Shown here: piece by piece, positions 43,194 through 52,621 of the stretch
Numbering within the stretch: the stretch's first letter is position 1
How the letters are laid out: each line of letters starts with the position of its first letter
Source of the DNA: JACKDX01 sp964640175
Lineage (GTDB): Bacteria; Myxococcota_A; Polyangia; Polyangiales; GCA-016699535
NCBI GenBank assembly: GCA_964640175.1
Contig: CAZXFW010000003.1
Location: 248,001 to 312,000 of the forward strand
Direction: 5' to 3'
Length of the DNA: 64,000 nucleotides
Program-made: the position numbers and the translations under genes
The notes under the pieces: model-generated
Databases searched by the model: none
What the model saw: only the letters and a program-made list of their open reading frames with translations
Told to the model about the DNA's origin: nothing

Positions 43194-43438
43194 ACCCACC
43201 TTCTACTGTGCTGTGCCTGAGGTTTGTATCTTTGCACAGATCCTCGGACTGTGGCCAACTTAGAACCTAGTCACGCAAAGAGGCCGCGGCAAGAGCCACT
43301 TGGAATTTTCAAAGGAAATTGGTCAAATCCAAGCGTATTTTAATGCTTGTCACACAAGACCTTACAGCATGACACCCTTAAATCGATGAATTTTCGATTG
43401 TTTAAAAGCACTACCCGCCTTAGCCATCCCATCCTAAT

Positions 43439-45115
43439 TTAAGGCGAACTAACTGACAGTTCCGCCTTCCAAGACTGGTGCAATTCGACATACGCACGGT
43501 ACTGAGCTTGTTGTTCGGCGGCTTGTTGTGGTGACCACTCAAGCAGTTTGGACATCATCGCGGTCACCGCATCTAACGCCGTAAGCCCGTGATGAACATC
43601 GCGGAAAAATAACTGAGTGCGTCGCACAAAAAAATCGGACAACGCAGTCGCAAACTCTTCTTCGACAGCCCAATAGACTTGAGCCAGAATCTCCGGTCGA
43701 CCTGCAACCAACGGCGTGGCCAACGTTGCATGCTTAGCACACAAGGCAGCAATTTCGAGAGCACGCTGTCCATACATCTCTACTAAATAATGTGCGCTAT
43801 GTGAAGACACACTTCCTTGGCTATCTTGTTGAACTCGTTCTACCACGTGCACATGCCTGCTCAGCCCTACCGCACCAGGCAACGGATTGCGATCGGTGCG
43901 AGAGCAATGCGTCGGCAATTTTCCATCATCCCTTCGTCGCAGCTCTTTCCCTAGTGTGTTCACCGTTTGCTTGGCAATAAGACGATACGTCGTAAGCTTC
44001 CCCCCCGCTACCGTCACTACGCCATCGTTACCAACATAAATTTCATGTTCGCGACTGATCGACGATGGCGCTTTTTGAGCCTGAGCCTTCGGACGAATGA
44101 GGGGGCGAAGCCCAGCCCATGTGGTGACAACATCCTCAGTTGTCAGAGGGTAACTAGGAAAATACACACGCGTGGCTGCCAATAAATAGTTAACATCCTG
44201 CAGTTCTGCATGCACCTCTTCGGGGTTGCCCTCATAAGGCGTATCGGTGGTCCCTACATACGTCAGATCACCCCACGGAATGGCAAACAACACACGCTGG
44301 TCTTGTGGGTGAAAACATGTGACGGCATGATGAAGCGGCAACTTCACATGACGAACCGCTATATGAACTCCTTTTGTCAGCTCAAGCAGTGGAGCGGCAC
44401 CTTCAGCATCGAGTGCCAACGTGGCATCTGTCCATGGGCCTGTCGCATTAACCACAATACGCGCAGACACTGACTGGCGTCGTTTCGAGATGTTGTCCTC
44501 CACCTCTACTCGCGCTACACGCCCTGTATTGTCTTTGTGTAAAGCGACTACTTTACATTGCGGAACGACGACCGTCCCAGCGAACGCTGCATCTATCGCA
44601 GTCTCCAACGTCAGCCGAGCATCATCCGTAGCACAATCATAATATAAGGGAGCCCCTTTGAGCCCCTCTGCCCTAAGCCCAGGCTCGGTTTTGATCGTAT
44701 TCCTGGGAGAGAGCACGCGATGCAACCGCGGTGAACGGAACAAGGACAACACGTCGTACACCCACATCCCAAGACGCAGTAACCAAAGTGTGACCTTTGA
44801 ACCCACATAAATGGGGAAAAGGAATGCCAGTGGCCTTACAAGATGGGGTGCGATGCGCTGCAACACTCTGCGCTCTTGCACGGATTCAAACACCAACCCA
44901 AATCGCAACTGCTCAAGATACCGCAGTCCGCCATGCACCAATTTGGAAGAACGCGAACTCGTGCCATAGGCAATGTCGTATTGATCCAGCAATGCGACGC
45001 GCAAACCCCGTCTCGCTGCTTCACGCGCAACACCGCTCCCTATGATGCCTGCACCTATGACAAGAACATCAAACGTCCGTTCAAGCTGGCCCCACATCTT
45101 ATCGCGTGGTGTCAT
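43439..45115 (-). CDS. glpD: Aerobic glycerol-3-phosphate dehydrogenase
   Basis: GlpD is a membrane-associated FAD enzyme that oxidises glycerol-3-phosphate and feeds quinone. The FAD-binding start is VLVIGAGIIGSGVAREAARR, then SSRSSKLVHGGLRYLEQ, the signature block. Further family stretches are NATGPWTD, KGVHIAVRH and VAGGKLTTYR. Length 558 aa is usual. Starts at M1 or M7. No glpK or glpF is nearby. It heads the leftward series before lon. Confidence 0.96.
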   Translation of the reverse strand: MTPRDKMWGQLERTFDVLVIGAGIIGSGVAREAARRGLRVALLDQYDIAYGTSSRSSKLVHGGLRYLEQLRFGLVFESVQERRVLQRIAPHLVRPLAFLFPIYVGSKVTLWLLRLGMWVYDVLSLFRSPRLHRVLSPRNTIKTEPGLRAEGLKGAPLYYDCATDDARLTLETAIDAAFAGTVVVPQCKVVALHKDNTGRVARVEVEDNISKRRQSVSARIVVNATGPWTDATLALDAEGAAPLLELTKGVHIAVRHVKLPLHHAVTCFHPQDQRVLFAIPWGDLTYVGTTDTPYEGNPEEVHAELQDVNYLLAATRVYFPSYPLTTEDVVTTWAGLRPLIRPKAQAQKAPSSISREHEIYVGNDGVVTVAGGKLTTYRLIAKQTVNTLGKELRRRDDGKLPTHCSRTDRNPLPGAVGLSRHVHVVERVQQDSQGSVSSHSAHYLVEMYGQRALEIAALCAKHATLATPLVAGRPEILAQVYWAVEEEFATALSDFFVRRTQLFFRDVHHGLTALDAVTAMMSKLLEWSPQQAAEQQAQYRAYVELHQSWKAELSVSSP

Positions 45116-45285
45116 GCCATGCTGTGTAGACCAGGTGGCCTCGCCTTACTAGTCCATCCCGTATTCAGCAGTCTTCACGCCTTTTCCCTCTGCTCCGGTA
45201 ACATTCCTTTTGAGGCAATCCGAGCTGGGGGATTTCGCTTGCAGCCGCTTTGGCCCGTGCTATCTTTTCGCCTGAAAGGAAACGC

Positions 45286-46119
45286 ATGATGCGATGGAAT
45301 TCTTGGTGGGTGTTCTTTCTTCTGTGGTGCACCGCGTGTGGAGCAGATATCCCCGAGACACTGTCACAAGCCGATCGCTCTGGACAGACTACGCCACAAT
45401 CGGTTGATGCACTCGTCGAAATAGCATGTGAGCCTGATGTGCAGGCGTATCTTGAGGAGTTCTTGTCAAGCGTCGTGGCAAATACAAGGGTTAGCGAACG
45501 ACCCACAACGGTCACACCGATCATTGCCGCACTTAACAACGCCACTCAGCAAAGTCTTGAAACTGTATCAGAGCCAGAGGTATTGATTGAGGACTCCGCG
45601 ACACTCAGAGACATTATCAAATCGGGCGCGTGGGGTGTGAACGCTGATGCATCCTCAATTGTTTTTCTTTGGCGTCCTCAGTTGGGATTTCGTTTCGATG
45701 TAGAGTGGGATGACAACGGGCGGCTTGTTCCTATAAACGTACAATCACTGTTTTCTGAGTCTGCATGTCGAGATTTGTATCAACCCATCCACTTTAGCGC
45801 TTGCATGAAGGAAAGCGTTTTATCTCAGCATCTCGGCATTGAATTGTCAGATTTTAAGGTTGATCTCTGCCGTGACAGAGGCTGCGAGTTTAGCACTCGG
45901 GTATCTTTCCAGGTGGAGCCAGGCACACACATCGAGTCTGCTCAACTGCGTACGAGTAATGCGTATGAGTGGACTGATTTTAGTCGGCAAGGGGATACGT
46001 TCTCAATTGAGGCGCACTATGCTCAACACGGTGAGTTTCAAATTTATTTGGCCACGCTACTCGGCACCTGGACAGGCTGCTATTCCATGTCTGAATATGA
46101 TGGCGTACGTCTCGATTGA
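45286..46119 (+). CDS. Hypothetical lipoprotein
   Basis: The ATG at 45286 has AAAGGAAA upstream and gives a signal peptide MMRWNSWWVFFLLWCTACG with a lipobox Cys. The open frame itself extends 12 codons further upstream. The body (277 aa in total) is an acidic, Cys-containing domain with strands such as GFRFDVEWDDNGRLVPINV; the Cys pair CRDRGC may form a disulfide. No family was recognised. It diverges from glpD and converges on the 842-aa lipoprotein. Confidence 0.75.
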   Translation: MMRWNSWWVFFLLWCTACGADIPETLSQADRSGQTTPQSVDALVEIACEPDVQAYLEEFLSSVVANTRVSERPTTVTPIIAALNNATQQSLETVSEPEVLIEDSATLRDIIKSGAWGVNADASSIVFLWRPQLGFRFDVEWDDNGRLVPINVQSLFSESACRDLYQPIHFSACMKESVLSQHLGIELSDFKVDLCRDRGCEFSTRVSFQVEPGTHIESAQLRTSNAYEWTDFSRQGDTFSIEAHYAQHGEFQIYLATLLGTWTGCYSMSEYDGVRLD

Positions 46120-46233
46120 CGCAATGCGTCACGGCTGACTTCGTGAGACTCGCTTCCTAGTTAATTATCGCCGACATTGATTTCAACTTGCGTAAAGCTG
46201 ACTTGAAACATGGAATTGGTGAGCGATCAGAAT

Positions 46234-48762
46234 TTAGGGGAACGGTAAAAGCGAGATAGCACGACTGGCGACCTTACGAGATAGCAGATACTGCGCTTTG
46301 GGTAGCTCAGGTGCCCGTTTGACGATATAATCAAGGTCGATGAGTTTTACCGCCGTAGAACTGCTTGTCAGCTGAAGGAGATCTTCTCCGATTTCAATAT
46401 AAATACCTAACTTACGTTGCGCCCACTCAAGCTGCGCAGCGATCTGCAGACACCGCCCAACAAGCTTCGGATCGCCCTTTGGCCAATATAGAGAATGCAC
46501 ACCTTCCTGCCATTCATAGACAAGCGCGTTGCGATAACTTACGAGACCCGGCGCCTCTCCATAGTAACGAATGGCCGGAGCATCACGCGTGTTCTCCCTC
46601 ACGGCTTGGTATACTTGTCGCATAAATGCCTGTCCTTCGGGCGCCTGAATCCATGCTTGAGTTCGTTTTGACCAGATACTCGAGCTCAGAGCCTCATCGA
46701 GCAATTGAGTGGTGCGAGCGTTAATGTCTGCGAGGTCTGCCGGGGTGGCTTGCCTTAAAGCATCGGCAATGTCGTTGAGTGCGATGCTCGCCGCTTTGTG
46801 ATTAACGACGTCCTCGTCTTCATAAGGCAATTTGATAAACACCGACCGTCCATCTCGCGGGTCTGTGCCTCGATACACGGAGCTATTCACTCCCTTGGAG
46901 CCGCCTTTCTCGACTAAGTCCTCGATACTGTGGGGATCAAGTTCGTCCCAGGTAAAGTCTCGCAATGGCGGCGGCTCTATGAGCACTGCATCGGGCGCAT
47001 ACGCCGAACGGAACGCTCGGCGCTCGGCGGCGATACCGGCTCGAACCGTCGCAGTATCGTCGGATTCGTTGATAACCCCTCGAAGCCGAGCCACATCCAC
47101 CACATCATCCAGCGAGGCGACTGCGTCTGCCGTGTTAAAAAACACATCGATCACCATCATGGCTGCCGCAATATTGGTAGCTCTTCTCAGGCGCGTAGCT
47201 TCAGTGGCCGGGGTTAAACTATGCTCTATTCCGACAAACGCCAGCGTCTCGGCGGTTGTTGCCAGCGTAGCAAGTTGAGAAAACTGGTAGATTCCTACGC
47301 CTGCGGCCAATAAACATACGCCGGCCGCAAGGAGCGTCCCAGGACCTGTAGCCCACGTGGTGGCTCCGCACGCTATCGCGCTCGCAATGGCTAGACCAGG
47401 TGCCGCAAATTCTTTCTCTTTGGCTTGGGACAGCATGAGATCGTGAAACCGCTGAAAGCCTTGTGGATTGCCGCTTGCGTCATACCCACCATACAAGGCC
47501 ATCAAACCACTGTGTTCCATGGCTAACGCAAGCGCGGTCTCATCAGTAACCTCCGCATCGGTCAACATCTGGACGTTACGCTGGTTATTGACCTTGAGGG
47601 TGGCAAGCGCGCCGAGGAGTGCGCTTTGGAAATACGCCAGGCGTTTGTCTTTCGGCATGTCTCGATGTTGCTCTTGATTGAACACCATGCTCGCCCATTT
47701 GCCGAGCGGCATATCGACCGTCGAGACACCCGTCGGCTCTTCAATGTCGACGGGCACCGATAGCCGCAAATACGCATACATCGCTTGTGCACGCAGCGCA
47801 GGCTCGACAATCGTGCGATATACGTTGAGCATCGCGATGGGCAAATCGCGCAAATGTATAAACAGAACAGGCTCTTTCGCCTGTTCAACTGTCTGGCGCG
47901 TCCAGTCAGCCTGAGTATGTTGCACCATCCATAGCGCATTGCGCTCAAGATGATCTAACTCCGCGCTAGACACCATGTTGAGAGAGTCTAGAGCACGCAA
48001 GCCCTCGAACAACGCTAGATAATGTGTGCTACACGCAACCGTTTGCGGCCCAACCGCGACCACGTTCTCAAATTTTCGGAATTCCTCTACACAAGACTCC
48101 AACACTCGAACATGGCTTTTGGGATCCTCGCCAAGGGTCACCAGCGCACCAAGACGGTCATCGAGCTGTGTCAGTCGTTCATGCACATCGGCCATGCGAA
48201 ACGCCAACGTTTCAAAAAAACCCTGTGCATTTCCATAGGATGCCTGTCCGATCTGGGCTTCTAGCGCAGCAATTGCTTGCATCTCAGCGTTGAGCAAGGG
48301 CAGCGCGAACTCCTCGCGTAGCAAAATGCGATAACGCACCAGCATGTTGGCGTGCCATTCAGGACTGCCTACAGTGTAGGTTCTGTCCACCTCGGCGGCT
48401 TCCTGGAGGTAGGTTTGTTTAGGCAATAACCACGGCTGAGCATCCGCCGCGTGCCCTGCTGGGGTGTGTCGTTCCTTCAAGAGGGGATGCAAGTCCCCTT
48501 CGAAAAAACCTGTACCCCTTAATCCGCTCAGCACTTGGACGGCGTGTCCTTGGTCAAGCGGCTCGCATTCAAGCGTCAGGGTGTTGCAAATAAGTCCGCT
48601 TGAATAGTCACCGCATTCGGTTTGCTGGCCGCTGGGGCATGTTCCCAAGCCCAATGCGCCACGGTCGCGATCCAAACCCGCATCGCTTGACGGCGCACAT
48701 GAACACAGTGCCGCACATAGGAACCCAACGAAAGGTAAGATAATGTGTGCCCCGTTGTTCAT
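46234..48762 (-). CDS. Large lipoprotein with hydrophobic hairpin and degenerate kinase-like C-terminus
   Basis: An 842-aa protein. Residues 1-22 form a lipoprotein signal (ALCSCAPSS). A short Cys-rich segment (41-66) and a long helical region follow. Hydrophobic stretches lie at about 452-498 and 526-545, like a membrane-inserting hairpin. From about 612 the order of elements looks like a protein-kinase fold: a glycine loop KGGSKGVNSSVYRG, a VAIK-like VFIKLP, a hinge ALVYEWQEG, then LEWAQRKLGIYIEIGEDLL and VKLIDLDYI. The catalytic HRD is replaced (IEI) and DFG reads DLD, so it may be a pseudokinase. Such a layout would fit an effector or surface sensor; this is inference. Confidence 0.75.
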   Translation of the reverse strand: MNNGAHIILPFVGFLCAALCSCAPSSDAGLDRDRGALGLGTCPSGQQTECGDYSSGLICNTLTLECEPLDQGHAVQVLSGLRGTGFFEGDLHPLLKERHTPAGHAADAQPWLLPKQTYLQEAAEVDRTYTVGSPEWHANMLVRYRILLREEFALPLLNAEMQAIAALEAQIGQASYGNAQGFFETLAFRMADVHERLTQLDDRLGALVTLGEDPKSHVRVLESCVEEFRKFENVVAVGPQTVACSTHYLALFEGLRALDSLNMVSSAELDHLERNALWMVQHTQADWTRQTVEQAKEPVLFIHLRDLPIAMLNVYRTIVEPALRAQAMYAYLRLSVPVDIEEPTGVSTVDMPLGKWASMVFNQEQHRDMPKDKRLAYFQSALLGALATLKVNNQRNVQMLTDAEVTDETALALAMEHSGLMALYGGYDASGNPQGFQRFHDLMLSQAKEKEFAAPGLAIASAIACGATTWATGPGTLLAAGVCLLAAGVGIYQFSQLATLATTAETLAFVGIEHSLTPATEATRLRRATNIAAAMMVIDVFFNTADAVASLDDVVDVARLRGVINESDDTATVRAGIAAERRAFRSAYAPDAVLIEPPPLRDFTWDELDPHSIEDLVEKGGSKGVNSSVYRGTDPRDGRSVFIKLPYEDEDVVNHKAASIALNDIADALRQATPADLADINARTTQLLDEALSSSIWSKRTQAWIQAPEGQAFMRQVYQAVRENTRDAPAIRYYGEAPGLVSYRNALVYEWQEGVHSLYWPKGDPKLVGRCLQIAAQLEWAQRKLGIYIEIGEDLLQLTSSSTAVKLIDLDYIVKRAPELPKAQYLLSRKVASRAISLLPFP

Positions 48763-48839
48763 CTACACTCAACTTCAATGCAACTTGGATGCCAAGCCGT
48801 ATCGCCTACGGTCATAGTCCCTGTTAGAAACCTCTCAGC

Positions 48840-50615
48840 ATGAACCACCTTATCGCTCGCCTCCGCTCAGCACGCACATCCTGGCCGCTCACTGCAATGG
48901 CCTTATTGTCGCTCGGAGTCGGCAGCATCCTTTGGGCTCCCGCATTGATCGCATGGCATCAGACAGGGGTAGGAGACTGGCAGATGTTCCTGCATACATG
49001 GGAAGTTGCCAGAGTCACCCTATTACGAGATGGCGAGTTCCCTTTATGGAATCCCTATTGGTGTGGCGGCATTACGCTCTGGGGAAATCCCGAGACACAG
49101 ATTTTTTATCCACTGTTTTACCTTTCGTTAGTTATTGGATCGACTGCAGCACTTAAGCTCTATCTAGTCCTGCATACCGCGATTGGATTTTCAGGCATGT
49201 ACATGCTCGCAAGGCGGGAATATGCGCTGGAACCTTTGTCTGCTGGATTTGCTGCATTTGTGTGGAGTTGTTCTGGCACGTTTGCACGGGACGGAGGTGG
49301 AGGACACGTCACCTTACTGATGTTTTACTGGGCCCCGTGGGTGCTCCTTAGCTGGCGCCTTGCCATTCGTGACATCCGTTGGTCTGCGGCTACGGCGGGC
49401 CTAATGTCCCTCGTGGCACTGGGTGGAGGCACGTACCCTTTTCCCTATCTCGTGTTGCTTTTGTGTTTTGATGGATTGGTACAAGCCTTTCAGAAGACAC
49501 GGCCCCGCGCAGTATTGCGCGCCGCCCTTGTCACAGCGATGGGCACTGCCCTCATGTCCGCCATACGAATTGTTCCCAGTGTGCTTACACTGTTCGCCTA
49601 TCCTCGTCATTACACTCAACACTCCGAACATCTGTCTCTGCGTGAATTCGTCCATACCTTCATCGCCCACGACATGCCTGCCTTCTGGGGAAAACACGAA
49701 TTCGGATGGTGGGAATACGACGCATTCATCGGATGGACTGCATTGGTTCTTGGACTTATCGGCGCACTTTTCGCGTGGCGTAGCCCCTCACCACGCAGAC
49801 ACTTGGTGCTAGGCGGGTTGCTGTTTAGTACGCTGGCGCTCGGCCATTTTGGCACACTGGCCCCTTGGTCGTTGCTCAATCAACTTCCTGTTTTTTCATC
49901 GCTGCGTGTGCCATCGCGGTTTTTAGTGTGGACGCTTTTCTATCTCTCCTTATTGGCCGGCATCGGACTTCATGCATGCTCGAAACTGGCACAATGGATT
50001 GCGAAACGCATCCCTCACGTTACACCATCGTGGGTAAAAGCAGGCATCGTTTGTGCAATCCTTCTGTGCACGCTAAGTGCACTTGAGATCTTAATCGTTA
50101 ATATTCCAAAAACTGCTGGTACAGCACGGGCAATGCCTCTTGTGAGCGCTCCTGCACATCCGCGTTTCCATTATGTCACCCCTCACGACTATTGGTATCG
50201 CTTCGCCAGCTTTCCACAACAGAATCTGGCCATATTCGGTTGTTACAGTGAATACCACTGGCCCATCGCACACCACCTATGGATGGGAGATGTGCCCCAA
50301 GCCCGAGTGCCCAGCCAAAAGGGGCATGTAAGCCGTACCTTCCGTGCAGGCAATCACGCATGGGCCGATGTCACACTCATCCAACCTGCGCTTGTGGTCT
50401 TCAATCACAACTTTGCCCCTGGTTGGAAGAGTAACCTAGGCCCTGTTCTCAACCATGAAGGACACGCTGCCGTACGGGCTCCGAAGGGTGCCCACCGCAT
50501 CTATCTTAAGTATCGTCCGAAAGATATGCCTTGGGCTATTGTCGCAAGTATCCTCGGTGGGATTCTGATGCTGGCAACTGCTATCTACGGGGGCAAGCCT
50601 TCTGCCGTCCGTTAA
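48840..50615 (+). CDS. YfhO-type multi-pass membrane protein
   Basis: A 591-aa protein with about ten to twelve hydrophobic segments and a soluble C-terminal domain. The periplasmic loop after TM1 reads EFPLWNPYWCGGITLWGNPE, the GT-C-like pattern of the YfhO family. The C-terminal end LVVFNHNFAPGWKSN with GAHRIYLKYRP is the typical YfhO finish. YfhO proteins are proposed to modify lipoteichoic acid or other surface glycans; the role here is unknown. It diverges from the kinase-like lipoprotein, 77 bp apart. Confidence 0.85.
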   Translation: MNHLIARLRSARTSWPLTAMALLSLGVGSILWAPALIAWHQTGVGDWQMFLHTWEVARVTLLRDGEFPLWNPYWCGGITLWGNPETQIFYPLFYLSLVIGSTAALKLYLVLHTAIGFSGMYMLARREYALEPLSAGFAAFVWSCSGTFARDGGGGHVTLLMFYWAPWVLLSWRLAIRDIRWSAATAGLMSLVALGGGTYPFPYLVLLLCFDGLVQAFQKTRPRAVLRAALVTAMGTALMSAIRIVPSVLTLFAYPRHYTQHSEHLSLREFVHTFIAHDMPAFWGKHEFGWWEYDAFIGWTALVLGLIGALFAWRSPSPRRHLVLGGLLFSTLALGHFGTLAPWSLLNQLPVFSSLRVPSRFLVWTLFYLSLLAGIGLHACSKLAQWIAKRIPHVTPSWVKAGIVCAILLCTLSALEILIVNIPKTAGTARAMPLVSAPAHPRFHYVTPHDYWYRFASFPQQNLAIFGCYSEYHWPIAHHLWMGDVPQARVPSQKGHVSRTFRAGNHAWADVTLIQPALVVFNHNFAPGWKSNLGPVLNHEGHAAVRAPKGAHRIYLKYRPKDMPWAIVASILGGILMLATAIYGGKPSAVR

Positions 50616-50704
50616 TACTACCTTTACGAACCACCGTGGCTTCGATACACCTCAGCGTGCTACGGTGCATTCCGTAAAGCACGCTACCAAACTATGAGGA
50701 CCGT

Positions 50705-51160
50705 ATGACCGTACGTGAACAGTTGGATAACGATCTCAAAGAGGCCATGCGCGCCAAAGATACCCTGCGTGTTGAAACCATCCGCAACATACGCGGAGCC
50801 ATCCGCAGCCGCGAATTAGACAACGGCAAAGAACTCGAAGAGCTTGAAATTTTGACGGTGATTCGATCGCTTGTCAAACAGCGTGAGGATTCTATCGAAC
50901 AGTACCTTCAAGGGAACCGCCAAGATCTCGTAGACAGGGAAACTCTCGAAAAAAATGTGTTACTTCAGTATTTACCTCAAGCTCCAGATGCGGCTACTGT
51001 AGAAGCCACTGTCACGGCAGTTATTAAAGAGCTTGGTGCGAGCACCGTTAAAGACATGGCGCGCGTCATGCAGGCCTGCAAGGCTCAGCTTGGCCCGGCC
51101 GTGGACGGAAAAACGCTTAGCACCCTGGTTCGAGCACAGTTGGAAAGTGCTAAAAATTAA
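50705..51160 (+). CDS. GatB/YqeY-domain protein
   Basis: This 151-aa helical protein matches YqeY: VREQLDNDLKEAMRAKDTLR, TIRNIRGAIRSRELDNGKEL, VIRSLVKQREDSIEQYLQGNR and KNVLLQYLPQ. The domain also occurs at the C-terminus of GatB, where it binds tRNA, so a tRNA-related role is likely but unproven for the stand-alone form. A ribosome site GAGGA precedes the ATG. Confidence 0.92.
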   Translation: MTVREQLDNDLKEAMRAKDTLRVETIRNIRGAIRSRELDNGKELEELEILTVIRSLVKQREDSIEQYLQGNRQDLVDRETLEKNVLLQYLPQAPDAATVEATVTAVIKELGASTVKDMARVMQACKAQLGPAVDGKTLSTLVRAQLESAKN

Positions 51161-51218
51161 CATTTCCAAGTGGCAAACAGCGCCACATCGTGATTGAATG
51201 CAGGTAGTCAAATGTACG

Positions 51219-51242
51219 TAGGCTGCATTGTCTGGCAGCCTA
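51219..51242. terminator. Hairpin between yqeY-type gene and response regulator
   Basis: Perfect 8-bp arms TAGGCTGC and GCAGCCTA around an 8-base loop, 58 bp past the upstream stop and 27 bp before the next start. It lacks a U tract, so it could be a weak terminator or an mRNA leader structure. Confidence 0.45.
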
Positions 51243-51269
51243 GGGGCATGAACACTTGCTGGAGGATGC

Positions 51270-51731
51270 ATGGCAAACGGCACGCACACAGATGCCGAAG
51301 GCAGTGGATTTCACATCTTGCTGGTGGAGGACAACGACGATCACGCCGAGCTATTCCGTCGTATGCTGGCGTATTTGGAATTGCCCGTCACACTGTCACG
51401 AGCCTCGGATGGCAGTGAAGCCCTGGTTTTGCTACGCAATCACGATGGCCAGGATACGCCCCCGATCAGCCCTGACGTCGTCTTACTTGATCTCAAACTT
51501 CCCCGTATGGATGGGCATGCCGTACTTAAAGAAATCAAACAAGATCCCAAGCTCCGCCATATGCCTGTCATTATCATGAGCACTTCAAACGCTCCCAGTG
51601 ATGTGCGGCGTGCGTATGACGCCTATGCCAATGGGTACCTCGTCAAGCCGATCGACCCTGTCGAATACCGCACTATGGTGCGGGATTTCGTCATGTATTG
51701 GCACAATTGGAACGAACCCCCCATCCAGTAG
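51270..51731 (+). CDS. Single-domain response regulator (Rcp1 type)
   Basis: A 153-aa receiver-only protein: acidic pocket VEDNDDHAELFRRML, phospho-acceptor D74 in VVLLDLKLPRMDG, Thr/Ser in MSTSNAPSD and Lys in YLVKPIDP. The extended loop after the N-terminal strand and the ending YRTMVRDFVMYWHNW are typical of Rcp1-like partners of PAS/phytochrome kinases. No kinase is adjacent; the PAS-PAS kinase at 6.4 kb is a possible but unproven partner. Ribosome site GGAGG. Confidence 0.93.
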   Translation: MANGTHTDAEGSGFHILLVEDNDDHAELFRRMLAYLELPVTLSRASDGSEALVLLRNHDGQDTPPISPDVVLLDLKLPRMDGHAVLKEIKQDPKLRHMPVIIMSTSNAPSDVRRAYDAYANGYLVKPIDPVEYRTMVRDFVMYWHNWNEPPIQ

Positions 51732-51815
51732 CCAAAACAGGGCTCCAGAGAAACGCACAGGCACCTTGCCATAAAGGCCTTTAGGGCGTTACAAGCCTGT
51801 GGAAAAGGAGCCTGT

Positions 51816-52592
51816 GTGAAAAACATTTCAATTTTGGCAGCAATGATTGGGTTACTTGTGTTGGGTTGCGACAAGATGCAAGGCGAAGGCAACCGCAAGC
51901 CTGGAGACCTTAAGTCTGAACAAGACAAAACGCTCTACGCCCTGGGCCAAATGATTGGCAGCAACATCAAAACGTTTCAGCTGACCGAACAGGAGCTCCT
52001 TACGGTCGTCAGCGGTATGCGCGATGCTATCGGTGGCAAAGAAGGCAAGATCAAGCTTGAGGAGTATGGACCCAAGGTCCAGGCGCTTGCACAAAGCCGT
52101 GCCAAGAAGCTTGCCGAGGCTGAAGCCAAGAAAGGCAAAGCGTTTGCCGAAAAAGCTGCAAAAGAACAAGGCGCCAAGAAGCTACCTTCAGGCCTCGTCT
52201 ACAACGAAACCAAAGCAGGCAAAGGCCAAGCTCCTAAGAGCACCGACACCGTGAAGGTGCATTACACGGGGAAGCTCGTAGATGGCGAAGTGTTCGACAG
52301 CTCCGTGGAACGTAAAACTCCAGCAGAATTCCCCTTAAACCGTGTCATGCCCTGCTGGACAGAAGCGTTGCAGCTTATGAAGGTGGGCAGCAAAGCAAAC
52401 ATCGTTTGTCCTCCTGAGTTAGCCTACGGTGAGCAAGGACGCCCCCCGAAGATTCCTGGAAAAGCCACACTGGTATTTGAGGTTGAGCTCTTAGGCGTGA
52501 CTGAGGGTGCCCAAGATCCAGCAGCCAACATCATGTCCCTTAAGCCACCTACGCTCGACTTGCGTAAAGCACCCCCCGCAAGCGCCAAGTAA
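51816..52592 (+). CDS. FKBP-type peptidyl-prolyl isomerase lipoprotein
   Basis: The gene starts at GTG 51816 after AAAGGAG. The 258-aa product has a lipoprotein signal (GLLVLGCDKMQ) and an N-terminal dimerisation-like helical domain (SEQDKTLYALGQMIGSNIK, then a Lys/Ala-rich long helix). The FKBP domain follows from about residue 125: VKVHYTGKLVDGEVFDSS, FPLNRVMPCWTEALQLMKVG, IPGKATLVFEVELL. It is a periplasmic folding helper of the FkpA/Mip type. It ends in a Pro/Ala-rich tail. Confidence 0.94.
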   Translation: MKNISILAAMIGLLVLGCDKMQGEGNRKPGDLKSEQDKTLYALGQMIGSNIKTFQLTEQELLTVVSGMRDAIGGKEGKIKLEEYGPKVQALAQSRAKKLAEAEAKKGKAFAEKAAKEQGAKKLPSGLVYNETKAGKGQAPKSTDTVKVHYTGKLVDGEVFDSSVERKTPAEFPLNRVMPCWTEALQLMKVGSKANIVCPPELAYGEQGRPPKIPGKATLVFEVELLGVTEGAQDPAANIMSLKPPTLDLRKAPPASAK

Positions 52593-52621
52593 GCGGGGTT
52601 CGATCCCAAAAACTGGATTGC

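Noticed and set aside
43200..43438. Heat-shock (sigma32 or CIRCE) promoter for lon
   Set aside because: No GAGTG-type CIRCE inverted repeat and no sigma32 pair with acceptable spacing was found.
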